This document shows positions 1 to 8,810 of a DNA stretch of 64,000 bases, piece after piece (within the stretch, counting starts at the first letter, position 1; each line of letters starts with the position of its first letter). The notes under the pieces are model-generated. The model worked only from the letters and a program-made list of their open reading frames with translations. It was not told the origin of the DNA and made no database searches. The position numbers and the translations under genes are program-made. The DNA comes from an uncultured Microbacteriaceae bacterium (GTDB taxonomy: Bacteria; Actinomycetota; Actinomycetes; Actinomycetales; Microbacteriaceae), in assembly GCA_947487835.1 (NCBI GenBank), contig CANKXX010000008.1, positions 1-64,000 on the forward strand. The letters are read 5' to 3'.

Positions 1-2
1 CC

Positions 3-563
3 TACGCCTACCGGGTGGTCGCGGTCGGTTCGACCGGGCTGACCTCGGCGCCGAGCGCCGTGGTCACGGGGTCGAAGCTGCGCCCGACCATCCGCATCAA
101 CGCGGGCGGGCCCGCCGTGACGACGGGCGGCGTGACGTGGGCGGCCGACACCGGCTTCGCCGGCGGCAAGACCTACACGAACCCGGCCGTCACCGCCATC
201 GCCGGCACCACCGACGACGTGCTCTACCGCACGGAGCGGAGCGCGACGACGAACCTCGGACCGTTCGGTTACGACATCGCGCTGGCTCCCGGCACGTACA
301 CGGTGCGCCTGCACTTCGCCGAGATCTACCACGGGGCGACCGGTGGCGGAGCCGGCGGCACGGGCAAGCGCGTGTTCTCGGCCAACCTCGAGGGCGGCGC
401 GACGGAGATCTCCGGTCTCGACCTGAACGCGGTCGTCGCCCCGATGACCGCCCACGTCCGCAGCAACACCCTGCAGGTGACCGACGGCAACCTCGACATC
501 GACTTCTCGTCGACCGTCAACCAGGCGAAGGTCTCCGCGATCGAGATCGTGCACGTCGGGTAG
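3..563 (+). CDS. C-terminal part of a malectin-domain protein (5' end outside window)
   Basis: The reading frame is open from the first bases of the window, so the gene begins upstream; 186 residues are visible. The first ~23 residues (AYRVVAVGSTG...) look like the last strands of a fibronectin type III domain. They are followed by a malectin-like carbohydrate-binding domain to the stop: RINAGGP near the start, the aromatic/Gly-rich core, then LHFAEIYHG and a closing AIEIVHVG strand. In actinobacteria such modules usually sit at the C-terminus of large secreted glycan-binding or glycan-degrading proteins, so an extracellular role is inferred. The catalytic part, if any, is not in view. A strong terminator follows 21 bp after the stop. 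Confidence 0.8.
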   Translation, partial: YAYRVVAVGSTGLTSAPSAVVTGSKLRPTIRINAGGPAVTTGGVTWAADTGFAGGKTYTNPAVTAIAGTTDDVLYRTERSATTNLGPFGYDIALAPGTYTVRLHFAEIYHGATGGGAGGTGKRVFSANLEGGATEISGLDLNAVVAPMTAHVRSNTLQVTDGNLDIDFSSTVNQAKVSAIEIVHVG

Positions 564-584
564 CGGAAGCCGCACGAACGACGA

Positions 585-616
585 GGGACCCCCGGATACT
601 CCGGGGGTCCCTTCTC
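585..616 (+). terminator. Rho-independent terminator of the malectin gene
   Basis: A perfect 11-bp stem (gggacccccgg / ccgggggtccc, 585-595 and 601-611) with an ATACT loop is followed by ttctcgttgt. It lies just after the malectin-domain stop codon and is the strongest hairpin in this gap. Confidence 0.8.
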
Positions 617-675
617 GTTGTGCCTAGGGCGCGGGCGACTTCCGGATCCCGGCCGACGCGCAGGCTCGTCGCCGC

Positions 676-768
676 CTAGCGTCCGACGGTGTAGTGCCGG
701 GCGATCTGCTCGCCGCTGAGCGCGACGGTGTACGCGGCGGCGAAGCGCATGCTGCCCGTTCCGTCGCT
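676..768 (-). pseudogene. Possible remnant of a LamG-type C-terminus
   Basis: On the minus strand a short open stretch bounded by stops reads DGTGSMRFAAAYTVALSG then EQIARHYTVGR and a TAG. The pattern 'Y-x-x-ALS-x-E-Q-I-x-x-HY' is typical of the very end of laminin-G/concanavalin-like domains in secreted actinobacterial proteins. No start with a ribosome-binding site and no upstream domain exist here, so it looks like a decayed tail of a deleted gene. The similarity is judged by eye on about 30 residues. Confidence 0.35.
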
Positions 769-794
769 TCAGCCGGCGCCGGGCGCGACGCTGC

Positions 795-1589
795 TCAGGA
801 CTGGCAGCGCGGGCACCAGTAGACGACGCGGTCCTGGCTGCCCTGGCCGGGGCGCACGGGATCGCCGAGGTCGGCGCGCTGGATCGGGGTGCCGCAGCGC
901 AGGCAGGGCTTCCGCATCCGCCCGTAGACGTACCGCATCCGGCCCGTCCGCAGGTCGCCCGTGAAGGTGCGCTCGGACCGGTCACGGTTGGCCAGGATCG
1001 TGCGCCGGGACAGGTCGATGAGGCCCGGCAGGTCCGGCACGTCGCGCACCGGACGGGTCGGCAGGATGCCGCGGAGGAAGCAGAGTTCGGCGCGGTACAC
1101 GTTGCCGAGTCCCGCCATGATCCGCTGGTCGAGCAGGACCAGGCCGATGGCGCGGTCCGGGTCGGCGGTCGCCCGCCGCAGTGCCTCGTCGGCGTCCCAG
1201 CCGGGGCCCAGGAGGTCCGGGCCGAGGTACCCCACCGCCTCGTCCTCCTCCGCGCGCGGCAGCACCTCGAGCACCCCGAGGGAGAAGCCCACGGTGGACC
1301 AGTCGGCGTTGTCGAGGATGATCCGCGCCTCGAACGCCGGCCGTCGCCACCGGGAGCCCAGCGCGTAGATGTGCCACGACCCCTCCATCTTCAGGTGGGA
1401 GTGGATGCTGTAGTCGCCGACGCGGGTGAGCAGGTGCTTGCCGACGCTCACGACCTCGTGCACGGTCTCGCCGGTGAGGTCGACGGTGGCGTACTTCGGC
1501 ACCCGCACGTCGCACCGGGTCAGCACGGTGCCGGCCATCACCTCGTTCAGGTGCTTGGCCGTGCGGTAGACGGTATCGCCCTCAGGCAC
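795..1589 (-). CDS. nei2: Fpg/Nei-family DNA glycosylase/AP lyase (Nei2 type)
   Basis: This 264-residue protein begins MPEGDTVYRTAKHL, giving the catalytic N-terminal proline and following glutamate of the Fpg/Nei family, which excise oxidised bases and cut the abasic site. A conserved lysine-containing loop (VGKHLL) lies near residue 52. The C-terminal zinc finger is present with CLRC and CPRC pairs at roughly residues 228-262. Its start overlaps the 3' end of the upstream lhr gene by 8 bp on the same strand, so the two are probably co-transcribed and translationally coupled. The same lhr-nei2 adjacency is known in mycobacteria (Rv3296/Rv3297), which supports a repair role. Confidence 0.92.
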   Translation of the reverse strand: MPEGDTVYRTAKHLNEVMAGTVLTRCDVRVPKYATVDLTGETVHEVVSVGKHLLTRVGDYSIHSHLKMEGSWHIYALGSRWRRPAFEARIILDNADWSTVGFSLGVLEVLPRAEEDEAVGYLGPDLLGPGWDADEALRRATADPDRAIGLVLLDQRIMAGLGNVYRAELCFLRGILPTRPVRDVPDLPGLIDLSRRTILANRDRSERTFTGDLRTGRMRYVYGRMRKPCLRCGTPIQRADLGDPVRPGQGSQDRVVYWCPRCQS

Positions 1590-4500
1590 GGAGCCTCAGT
1601 CCACGCGGCGTCGCGAGGAACCCCGCGTCCTCGAGGGCGCGCCCGACCGGCGTCCCGAGCACGAAGGCGCCGTTGGCCTTCTCGACCGCGAGCTTGTCCA
1701 CGCCGCCGGATCGCACGAGGGCGGCGAGCCCGCCCGCCGCCAGCCGCAGCGTCGCCTCGTCCTCGTCGAACGCGAGCACGGTCTTGCCCCCGCGCTCGAC
1801 GTAGAGCACGAGCGCGCCGTCCACGAGCGCCACGAGGGCGCCCGCCTTGCGGCCGGGGCGATGGCCCGTGCCCGTGCCCGTGCCCGTGCCGGTGCCCGTG
1901 CCGGCACCCGCGGTCGTGCCCGCCGTCGCCGGGGCCGCGGCGCCGTCGCCCGGTGCTCCCGCTACGGATCCGGAGGGCTCGGCCGCGTCCTCGCCGCCGG
2001 ACGACGGCCACGGCAGGGCGGCGCCGTACGGGTTCGCGGGGTCCGTCGCCGCGAGCGCGAGGGCGGCCGGCGCCGGCGCGGGCAGGCTCGGGTCGCGGGA
2101 GAACGAGCGCAACCGGTCGACCGTGCCGCCGGTGGAGAACTGGGCCGCGCCGAGCGTCTCGATGAAGTAGCCGCGCCTGGCCCGCCCGGACTCCTCGAAG
2201 CCGCTCAGCACCTTGTACGCGAGGGCGAATCCGCCGGGAACCCTCTCGGTCGCGACGGATCCGCGCGTGACGACGCCGTAGCGCTCCAGCAGGGTCTCCG
2301 CCGACGCTGCGGCCCGCACTGTCGCGTCCGTCTCGGCGAGCGGCACGATGGACCACCGGCCGCCGGCCGTCGGCGGGCCTCCGCGGGAGGGCATGCTCGG
2401 TCGGGCATACGCCCGGCCGCGGTACATCCGGGAGCGGGGCGCCCGGCTCGGCGCGCTGTGCGTCGTCTTCCCCCCGCCGATGAGCGCGCGGAGCGGCGAG
2501 AACGTGTCGTTCGTCACCAGCCCGGCCCAGACGAGGTCCCACAGGGCGGTGACGAGGGCCGCGTCGTCGGTCGAGCCGACCGCGTCGGAGAGCTGGCGGA
2601 AGAAGTACGCGCCGCCGCTGCCGAGGGTGGTCAGCACCTCGCGCTCGAGCTCGTTCGTCTCGTGGTCGGCGGGCTCGGGCAGGGTAAGGGGCACGGTGTC
2701 GGCGAGGTGCAGGCTGATCCAGCCGTCGTTGCCGGGCAGGGAGCCCGCGCCGGTCCACAGCACCTCGCCCGTCGAGGTGAGCTCGTCGAGCATGCTGGGC
2801 AGGTAGTCGCGCACCCGCGCCCGCAGCACGAGCGACTCCCACGCCGACGCCGGGATGGGCACGCCGGCCAGCTGGTCGATCACGGTGAGCACGCCGTCGA
2901 CGCCGCGGAGGGTGCCGCCGACGTGCTGCCAGGCCGGCAGGAAGCGCCCGAACGTCGCGGTGTCGACGGGCTCGACCTCGTGCCGGAGCGCTGCGAGGGA
3001 ACGGCTGCGCAGGCGGCGCAGCACCTCGGCGTCGCACCACTCGCTGCCGGTGGCGCCGGGCCGGAACTCGCCCTCGGTCACCCGGCGCTCCGCGGAGAGG
3101 CGGCGCAGCGTGTCGAGCACGACGGCCGTGCCGAGCCCGAAGCGCTCGGCGACAATGGTCACGGTGAACGGGGAGTGCGTGCGGGCGAAGCGGGCCACGA
3201 GATCGCCGAGCGGGTTCGCGACCGGCTCGATGAAGGCGAGCGGGGTGCCGATGGGCAGCGGGACGCCGAGGGCGTCGCGCAGCCGGCTCGCGTCCTCGAT
3301 GGCGGTCCACCAGTCACGCCCGGCGAAGCTCACCCGCAGCGCGCGCCGCGACCCGACGAGGTCCTCGAGCCACTGCTCCACCGGCGAGTCGGGCACCACC
3401 CGGGCGCGCACCTCGTCCGTCGTGAGCGGGCCGAGCATCCGCAGGAGGTCGGCGATGCCCTCGAGGTCCTTGGCGTTGCGGTCGGGGGCGAGCCGCTGCA
3501 GCTCGAGCTCGGTGCGGTCGAGCACGGCGGGGTCGAGCAGCTCCCGCAGCTCGGCGCGGCCGAGGAGCTCGGACAGCAGCGACGTGTCGAGGGAGAGGGC
3601 GGCCGCGCGCCGCTCGGCAAGCGGGCTGTCGCCCTCGTACATGAACGCGCCGACGTAGCTGAACAGCAGGCTCCGCGCGAAGGGCGAGGCGATCGTGGTG
3701 GTGGTCTCCACGATCCGGATCTTGCGGGACTCGAGCTGCCGGGCGAGGTCGGTGAGTGCGGGCAGGTCGTAGACGTCCTGCAGCACCTCCCGGATGGTCT
3801 CGAGCACGATCGGGAACGTCGGGTACTTCCGCGCGACGTCGAGCAGCTGGGCGGCGCGCTGGCGCTGCTGCCAGAGCGGGGAGCGCCTGCCGGGGTTGTA
3901 CCGGGGCAGGAGCAGCGCCCGCGCGGCGCACTCGCGGAACCGGGACGCGAACAGCGCGGACCCGCCGACCTCCTCGGTGACGATGGCCGCGATGTCCTCG
4001 GGATCGAACACGAACAGGTCCGCGCTCGGCGGCTCGCTCTCGGTGTCCGGGATCCGCACGACGATGCCGTCGTCGCTCGCCATGGTGGCCCCGTCGATGC
4101 CGTACCGCTCGCTCACCCTCGCTCCGATGGCGAGGGCCCAGGGCGCGTGCACCTGCATGCCGTACGGGGAATGCAGCACGACGCGCCAGTCGCCGAGCTC
4201 GTCGCGGAAGCGCTCCACCACGAGCGTGCGGTCCGTCGGCAGGTGGTTGGTCGCCTTCTTCTGGTCGTCGAGGAACGCGATGAGGTTGTTCGTGGCGCGG
4301 TCGTCGAGGCCCACCGTGGCCGCGCGCTGCCGGGCCGCGTCCGGCGCGGCGCCGGCCAGCTCGCGCACGAACGCGCCGATCGCGCGCCCGAGCTCGACGG
4401 GGCGGCCGAGGCCGTCGCCCTTCCAGAACGGCAGCTTGCCCGGCTCGCCGAACGCGGGCGTGACGAGCACCCGGTCGTGCGTGATCTCCTGGATGCGCCA

Positions 4501-6384
4501 GCTCGTCGAGCCGAGCGCGAAGACGTCGCCGACGCGGGACTCGTACACCATCTCCTCGTCGAGCTCGCCGACCCGGTTGCCCGCGCCGCCGGGCTTGCCG
4601 GGGTCCCCGCCGACCATGAACACGCCGAACAGGCCGCGGTCGGGGATGGTGCCGCCCGAGGTGACGGCGAGGCGCTGGGCACCCGGGCGCCCGGTGATCG
4701 TGTTGGCGTCCCGGTCCCAGACGATGCGCGGGCGGAGCTCGGCGAACTCGTCGCTCGGGTAGCGGCCCGCGAGCAGGTCGAGCGTCGCGTCGTAGGCGGA
4801 GCGGGGCAGCGTGGCGAAGGGCGCGCAGCGGCGCACCGTGTCGAACCACTCGTCCACGTCGAGCGTGTCGAGGGCGACGGCCGCGACCGTCTGCTGAGCG
4901 AGCACGTCGAGGGGATTGGCGGGCACCCGCATGGACTCGATGCTGCCCGCCGCCATCCGCTCGGCCGTGACGGCGGAGTGGATGAGGTCGGCGCGGTGCT
5001 TCGGGAAGATGACGCCACGGGAGACCTCGCCGACCTGGTGGCCGGCGCGCCCCACGCGCTGCAGCCCGCTCGCGACGGAGGGCGGCGCCTCGACCTGCAC
5101 GACGAGATCGACGTCGCCCATGTCGATGCCGAGCTCGAGGCTCGACGTGGCGACGACGCAGCGCAGGCGGCCGGACTTCAGGTCGTCCTCGATGATGGCC
5201 CGCTGCTCCTTCGACACCGAGCCGTGGTGCGACCGGGCGAGGATCGGGTCGGCGCCCGCGGACAGCCCGGCCTGGGCCATGAGCGCCGCGGGCGTGCGCC
5301 CGCCGGCCCCCCTCGAGCCTCGGGACTGTTCGCGGGCCGGTGCCTGAGCCGATCCGACGGCGGCGGTTCCGGACGCGACGAGGGCCGGTTCCTGACCCTG
5401 CCGGAGAGCGACCGCCGGTTCCTGACCCGGAATCGACTCCTGGGCCTCGAGAAGCTCCAGCCGCTCGGCGTAGATCTCGTTCAGCCGGGCCGTGAGCCGC
5501 TCGCTCAGCCGGCGGGAGTTCGCGAAGACGATGGACGAGCGATGCTCGAGCACGAGGTCGACGATGCGCTCCTCGACGTGCGGCCAGATCGAGCCCTGCT
5601 TCTCGGCGGCCGACGCCGATCCCTCGACGGGGCCGGTGGTGCCGAGGTCCGTCATGTCGTCGACGGGCACGACCACCCGCAGGTCGAACCGCTTCGTGGA
5701 CTTGGGCGCCACGATCGTGACGGGGGAGCGGCCGCCGAGGAAGCGCGCCACCTCCTCGTGCGGGCGCACCGTGGCCGACAGGCCGATGCGTTGGGCGGGC
5801 TTCGGCAGCAGCGCGTCGAGCCGCTCGAGCGACAGGGCGAGGTGCGATCCGCGCTTCGTGTTGGCGACCGCGTGCACCTCGTCGATGATGATCGTCTCGA
5901 CGCCGACCAGCGTCTCCCGGGCGGCGGACGTCAGCATGAGGAACAGCGACTCCGGCGTCGTGATGAGGATGTCGGGCGGCGTCTTCTGCAGCGTGCGGCG
6001 ATCGGCGGCGGGCGTGTCGCCGGAGCGCACGCCCACGGTGACGACGGGCGGCTGCGCCCCCATGCGCTTGGCGGTCTGGGTGATGCCCACGAGCGGGGAC
6101 CGCAGGTTCCGCTCGACGTCGACGGCCAGCGCCTTGAGCGGGGAGATGTAGAGCACGCGCGTGCGGTGCGCGGGATCCTCGGGCGCGGGCGACGAGGCCA
6201 GCCGGTCGAGCGACCAGAGGAAGGCCGCGAGCGTCTTGCCCGACCCGGTCGGGGCGACGACGAGGGCGTGGGCACCCTTCGAGGTCGCCTTCCAGGCGCC
6301 GATCTGGGCTTCGGTGGGCGCGCTGAACGCCCCCCTGAACCACTCGCGAGTCGCGGGGGAGAACCGTTCGAGCACGTCGCTCAC
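1582..6384 (-). CDS. lhr: Lhr-type large ATP-dependent helicase
   Basis: This 1600-residue superfamily 2 helicase is of the Lhr family (DNA 3'-5' helicase of repair/recombination). Visible motifs are Walker A PTGSGKT near residue 48, DEVH near 166, an SAT motif after that, and QRVGRAGH near 446, followed by the long Lhr-specific winged-helix and C-terminal regions. I chose a GTG start (VSDVLERFSP) because a GGGAGAAG sequence lies about 12 nt upstream; the in-between ATG at 6392 is out of frame. Two low-complexity insertions stand out: about residues 315-365, rich in Gln, Ala and Gly between the two RecA lobes, and a Gly-Thr repeat near residue 1500 encoded by a hexanucleotide repeat. The 3' end overlaps nei2. 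Confidence 0.93.
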   Translation of the reverse strand: MSDVLERFSPATREWFRGAFSAPTEAQIGAWKATSKGAHALVVAPTGSGKTLAAFLWSLDRLASSPAPEDPAHRTRVLYISPLKALAVDVERNLRSPLVGITQTAKRMGAQPPVVTVGVRSGDTPAADRRTLQKTPPDILITTPESLFLMLTSAARETLVGVETIIIDEVHAVANTKRGSHLALSLERLDALLPKPAQRIGLSATVRPHEEVARFLGGRSPVTIVAPKSTKRFDLRVVVPVDDMTDLGTTGPVEGSASAAEKQGSIWPHVEERIVDLVLEHRSSIVFANSRRLSERLTARLNEIYAERLELLEAQESIPGQEPAVALRQGQEPALVASGTAAVGSAQAPAREQSRGSRGAGGRTPAALMAQAGLSAGADPILARSHHGSVSKEQRAIIEDDLKSGRLRCVVATSSLELGIDMGDVDLVVQVEAPPSVASGLQRVGRAGHQVGEVSRGVIFPKHRADLIHSAVTAERMAAGSIESMRVPANPLDVLAQQTVAAVALDTLDVDEWFDTVRRCAPFATLPRSAYDATLDLLAGRYPSDEFAELRPRIVWDRDANTITGRPGAQRLAVTSGGTIPDRGLFGVFMVGGDPGKPGGAGNRVGELDEEMVYESRVGDVFALGSTSWRIQEITHDRVLVTPAFGEPGKLPFWKGDGLGRPVELGRAIGAFVRELAGAAPDAARQRAATVGLDDRATNNLIAFLDDQKKATNHLPTDRTLVVERFRDELGDWRVVLHSPYGMQVHAPWALAIGARVSERYGIDGATMASDDGIVVRIPDTESEPPSADLFVFDPEDIAAIVTEEVGGSALFASRFRECAARALLLPRYNPGRRSPLWQQRQRAAQLLDVARKYPTFPIVLETIREVLQDVYDLPALTDLARQLESRKIRIVETTTTIASPFARSLLFSYVGAFMYEGDSPLAERRAAALSLDTSLLSELLGRAELRELLDPAVLDRTELELQRLAPDRNAKDLEGIADLLRMLGPLTTDEVRARVVPDSPVEQWLEDLVGSRRALRVSFAGRDWWTAIEDASRLRDALGVPLPIGTPLAFIEPVANPLGDLVARFARTHSPFTVTIVAERFGLGTAVVLDTLRRLSAERRVTEGEFRPGATGSEWCDAEVLRRLRSRSLAALRHEVEPVDTATFGRFLPAWQHVGGTLRGVDGVLTVIDQLAGVPIPASAWESLVLRARVRDYLPSMLDELTSTGEVLWTGAGSLPGNDGWISLHLADTVPLTLPEPADHETNELEREVLTTLGSGGAYFFRQLSDAVGSTDDAALVTALWDLVWAGLVTNDTFSPLRALIGGGKTTHSAPSRAPRSRMYRGRAYARPSMPSRGGPPTAGGRWSIVPLAETDATVRAAASAETLLERYGVVTRGSVATERVPGGFALAYKVLSGFEESGRARRGYFIETLGAAQFSTGGTVDRLRSFSRDPSLPAPAPAALALAATDPANPYGAALPWPSSGGEDAAEPSGSVAGAPGDGAAAPATAGTTAGAGTGTGTGTGTGTGHRPGRKAGALVALVDGALVLYVERGGKTVLAFDEDEATLRLAAGGLAALVRSGGVDKLAVEKANGAFVLGTPVGRALEDAGFLATPRGLRLRA
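1865..1900. repeat. Hexanucleotide microsatellite inside lhr
   Basis: Six consecutive 6-bp units lie here, five exact cccgtg and one ccggtg. On the coding (minus) strand they give an alternating Gly-Thr linker near the C-terminus of Lhr. A multiple-of-three unit allows length change without a frameshift. Confidence 0.85.
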
Positions 6385-6473
6385 GCAGCCATTCTTCTCC
6401 CCACCACCGACATTTCTGCTGGGACCACCGCCCGCGGCCCTCCCGCGCGTGGTCGCCGGCTGGCGGGGCGGCG

Positions 6474-7139
6474 CTACAGCGGCGGCGTGTTCGCGCGGAT
6501 GAACGCCCCGATGTCCCGGAGCTCCGGCTGGGAGACGCCGTGTGCGACGTCCTCGTAGATGCGCTCGGTGAGCGTCGCGTGCCGCGGCAGCCACTCCTGC
6601 GTGCGGTCGATCGCGTCGTCCGGGATCACGCGGTCCGCGGTGCCGCGGCCCCAGAACACCGGCGGTCGCAGCCGCTCGAGCTCGGCGTCCGCCCCCGCGT
6701 CCTCGCCGGCGGACACCACGAAGCCCGAGAGCGCCACCGCGTAGGCGAACCGCCGCGGGGCCCTGCGGAGCAGCTGCAGCGCGACGGCGCCGCCCTGGGA
6801 GAACCCGAGCAGGCCGACGGACGGGGGCGCGGGGAGGACGTCGAGCCAGGCCAGCACGGCGTCGGCCGCCGCGTCCGCGAGGGAGGGGGCGGTGTCCCCG
6901 TGCCGCTCCCCGGGCGCCGGGAACCAGGCGTGCCCGGCGCCGTGCCGGAGGGGCGCGCGCACCGAGGCGATGATCGGCTGCAGCGGGAGGAGCGGCGACA
7001 GGCCGAAGAGGTCGCCCTCGTGCGAGCCGAAGCCGTGCAGCAGCACGAGGAGGGGCCGGGCGGGCAGGTCGCGCAGCGGCGCCGACCACAGCACCGCGGC
7101 GGGGTCGAGCAGCGGCGGATCCGCTGGGGTGTCGGGCAT
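6474..7139 (-). CDS. Alpha/beta hydrolase, phospholipase/carboxylesterase family
   Basis: This 221-residue protein has the layout of small cytosolic esterases of the phospholipase/carboxylesterase (YpfH/EstB-like) family. It shows LLVLLHGFGSHEGD (oxyanion strand and HG motif), the nucleophile elbow GFSQGGAVA, an acidic position in GTADRVIP, and a late histidine in YEDVAHGVSQPE, so the Ser-Asp-His triad is complete. No signal peptide is visible. An alternative ATG at 7178 would add 13 hydrophilic residues; both starts have only moderate ribosome-binding sites. The gene is divergent from the Nudix-like gene at 7305. Natural substrate unknown. Confidence 0.85.
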   Translation of the reverse strand: MPDTPADPPLLDPAAVLWSAPLRDLPARPLLVLLHGFGSHEGDLFGLSPLLPLQPIIASVRAPLRHGAGHAWFPAPGERHGDTAPSLADAAADAVLAWLDVLPAPPSVGLLGFSQGGAVALQLLRRAPRRFAYAVALSGFVVSAGEDAGADAELERLRPPVFWGRGTADRVIPDDAIDRTQEWLPRHATLTERIYEDVAHGVSQPELRDIGAFIRANTPPL

Positions 7140-7304
7140 CGGTGTTCCGTCCTGCTGTCCGTCGGGGGCGGTGCCCATACTTCCACCGCGACGCGACCGG
7201 CGACCCGGGAGCGGACCGGCTGCACGCACTCGGCACTCGCACTCGGCGCCCGCCCGCCCGCCCGCCGTGGCCGTTGTCCACGTCGCTCGTATAAGAATGG
7301 GGGC

Positions 7305-7892
7305 ATGGCCGTGCGCACCCCCGATCCCGATCCCGACTGGACTCCGGATTCGGACGGCGCCCCGCCCGCGTCGACCAACCCGGGCTGGCTGACCGACATC
7401 GAGCTGCTCGAGGTGCGCAGGCGCCTGCCGCTGCTCTACGTCGAGGCCGTGCCGGTGCGGGTCGACGGCCTGGGCCAGGTGACCGAGGTCGGCGTGCTGC
7501 TGCGGGCCACCGCGACGGGGCAGATGACCCGGACGCTCGTCTCCGGCCGGGTGCTGTACGGCGAGACGCTCCGCGACGCGCTGTTCCGCCACCTCGAGAA
7601 GGACCTCGGACCGATGGCCTTCCCGATGCTCCCCGCGAACCCGACGCCGTTCTCCGTCGCGGAGTACTTCCCCATGCCCGGCATCGGGAAGTACCACGAC
7701 GACCGGCAGCACGCGGTGGCCCTCGCCTACGTCGTCCCCGTGACGGGCACGTGCGACCCCCGGCAGGACGCGCTCGAGCTGACCTGGATGACGCCCGCCG
7801 AGGCGGCGTCGCCCGCCGTGTCGGACGACATGGAGGGTGGTCGCGGCGCGCTGCTGCGTGCCGCGCTGGCATCGGTGGGCGTGCTTCCCTGA
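7305..7892 (+). CDS. Nudix-hydrolase-like protein (DUF4916-like) with degenerate Nudix box
   Basis: This 195-residue protein has a Nudix fold signature but an altered catalytic box. Starting at the glycine of SGRVLYGETLRDALF and running on into RHLEKDLG, the spacing G-x5-E-x7 is kept, yet the canonical R-E becomes R-H and E-E becomes E-K. It resembles the DUF4916 group of actinobacterial Nudix-family proteins. Loss of one metal-binding glutamate suggests changed or lost hydrolysis. The N-terminal 25 residues are Asp/Pro-rich and probably flexible. ATG 7305 was chosen since the downstream frame carries all conserved sequence and the nearby ATG at 7297 is out of frame. Confidence 0.75.
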   Translation: MAVRTPDPDPDWTPDSDGAPPASTNPGWLTDIELLEVRRRLPLLYVEAVPVRVDGLGQVTEVGVLLRATATGQMTRTLVSGRVLYGETLRDALFRHLEKDLGPMAFPMLPANPTPFSVAEYFPMPGIGKYHDDRQHAVALAYVVPVTGTCDPRQDALELTWMTPAEAASPAVSDDMEGGRGALLRAALASVGVLP

Positions 7893-8000
7893 CCTCCGTC
7901 CCTGAGTCCGCGCGCGTGCGCCGGGACCGGCCTACGGTGGGCAGGGAGGGCGCGGCTTCTTCGCATCTTCGCGCCGAATCACCGACGGAAGGGATGCAGC

Positions 8001-8279
8001 ATGAGCGACACCAACCTGACCCCGAGTTTCGATGAGAGCTCCGCCGCGGACGGCGCTTCCGTGGACGGGATGTTCCCGGACACGACGCCGGCCGACGGCG
8101 TTCCCGGCCCGGGCGACCTGCCCGAGAGCAGCGACGACCTCCCGGGGTACGACGCCCTGACGGACGACGAGGCCTCCGGCGACGACGACAGGGTCGACAT
8201 CACCGAGCCCACGAGCCCGAACATGGAGGCCGGCGACGACCTCGACACCGGGGCGGCCGGCCCCTCCCGGGACGCGTAG
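8001..8279 (+). CDS. Small acidic hypothetical protein
   Basis: A 92-residue, strongly acidic protein (many Asp, Glu, Ser, Gly, Pro) with no predicted membrane segment and no recognised domain. An acggaaggg sequence lies 8-15 nt upstream of the ATG. Composition suggests an intrinsically disordered cytosolic protein. It is followed 57 bp later by a second acidic protein of the same kind, and the two may be paralogues. Function unknown. Confidence 0.6.
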   Translation: MSDTNLTPSFDESSAADGASVDGMFPDTTPADGVPGPGDLPESSDDLPGYDALTDDEASGDDDRVDITEPTSPNMEAGDDLDTGAAGPSRDA

Positions 8280-8336
8280 CGCCCGACCCGGGCAGCTGAG
8301 CACTCGGACCGGCCCCGAACGACGACAGGAGACAGC

Positions 8337-8588
8337 ATGAGCACCGAACTTCCCTCCAGCACCAGCGAGGACTCGACTCCCGAGACCCTCTTCTCGGCAC
8401 CGGAACCGGTGGACGAGGAGTCGGACACCGAGTCCGTGCGCAGCGCCCTCGACCAGAACGACGCGCTCGGCGGCGACGAGGACGGCACGCTGACCGACGA
8501 CGACGCGCTCTCCGACAACGGCGCCGTCACCACGGGCGACAGCGCCTCCGGCACGCTGGACACCGGCGCGATCTTCCGCGACGAGTAG
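8337..8588 (+). CDS. Small acidic hypothetical protein
   Basis: An 83-residue acidic, Ser/Thr/Asp-rich protein preceded by a good ribosome-binding site (acaggagac, 6 nt before the ATG). Like its upstream neighbour it contains DDE/DDD clusters and a DSAS-type Ser/Gly stretch, and seems disordered. No domain is recognised. The same-strand arrangement with the next two genes suggests one transcript, but no promoter or terminator is clear. Confidence 0.6.
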   Translation: MSTELPSSTSEDSTPETLFSAPEPVDEESDTESVRSALDQNDALGGDEDGTLTDDDALSDNGAVTTGDSASGTLDTGAIFRDE

Positions 8589-8615
8589 CACGGCACCCGC
8601 CGCTACGCTCGACGG

Positions 8616-8810
8616 ATGCGCAACGGAACCGCGGGGCTGCTCGGCGGCATCCTCGTCCTCCTGCTCGTGGCCATCGCGGCCTGGTGGATCCTCACCCTGG
8701 TCTTCGGCTTCGTGTTCTTCCTCGTGAAGGTGATTCTGCTGATCGTCGTCGTGGGGATCGCCGCGCTGTTCCTGCGCGGCCTGCTCCTCGGGTCGCGGGA
8801 CGGCTCGTGA
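8616..8810 (+). CDS. Small integral membrane protein
   Basis: This 64-residue protein is almost entirely hydrophobic, with two probable membrane helices at about residues 7-35 and 37-56 and a short basic/polar tail LLLGSRDGS. No family is recognised. Its TGA stop overlaps the GTG start of the acylphosphatase gene (GTGA), so the two are likely translated in a coupled manner. No functional link follows from this alone. Confidence 0.65.
   Translation: MRNGTAGLLGGILVLLLVAIAAWWILTLVFGFVFFLVKVILLIVVVGIAALFLRGLLLGSRDGS

Noticed and set aside
1861-6558. A 1565-codon open frame on the plus strand opposite lhr
   Set aside because: It is the antisense frame of a conserved high-GC gene and has low-complexity Arg/Gly/Ala content without any domain.
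7274-7296. Promoter in front of the Nudix-like gene
   Set aside because: TTGTCC and TATAAG are only 10 bp apart.
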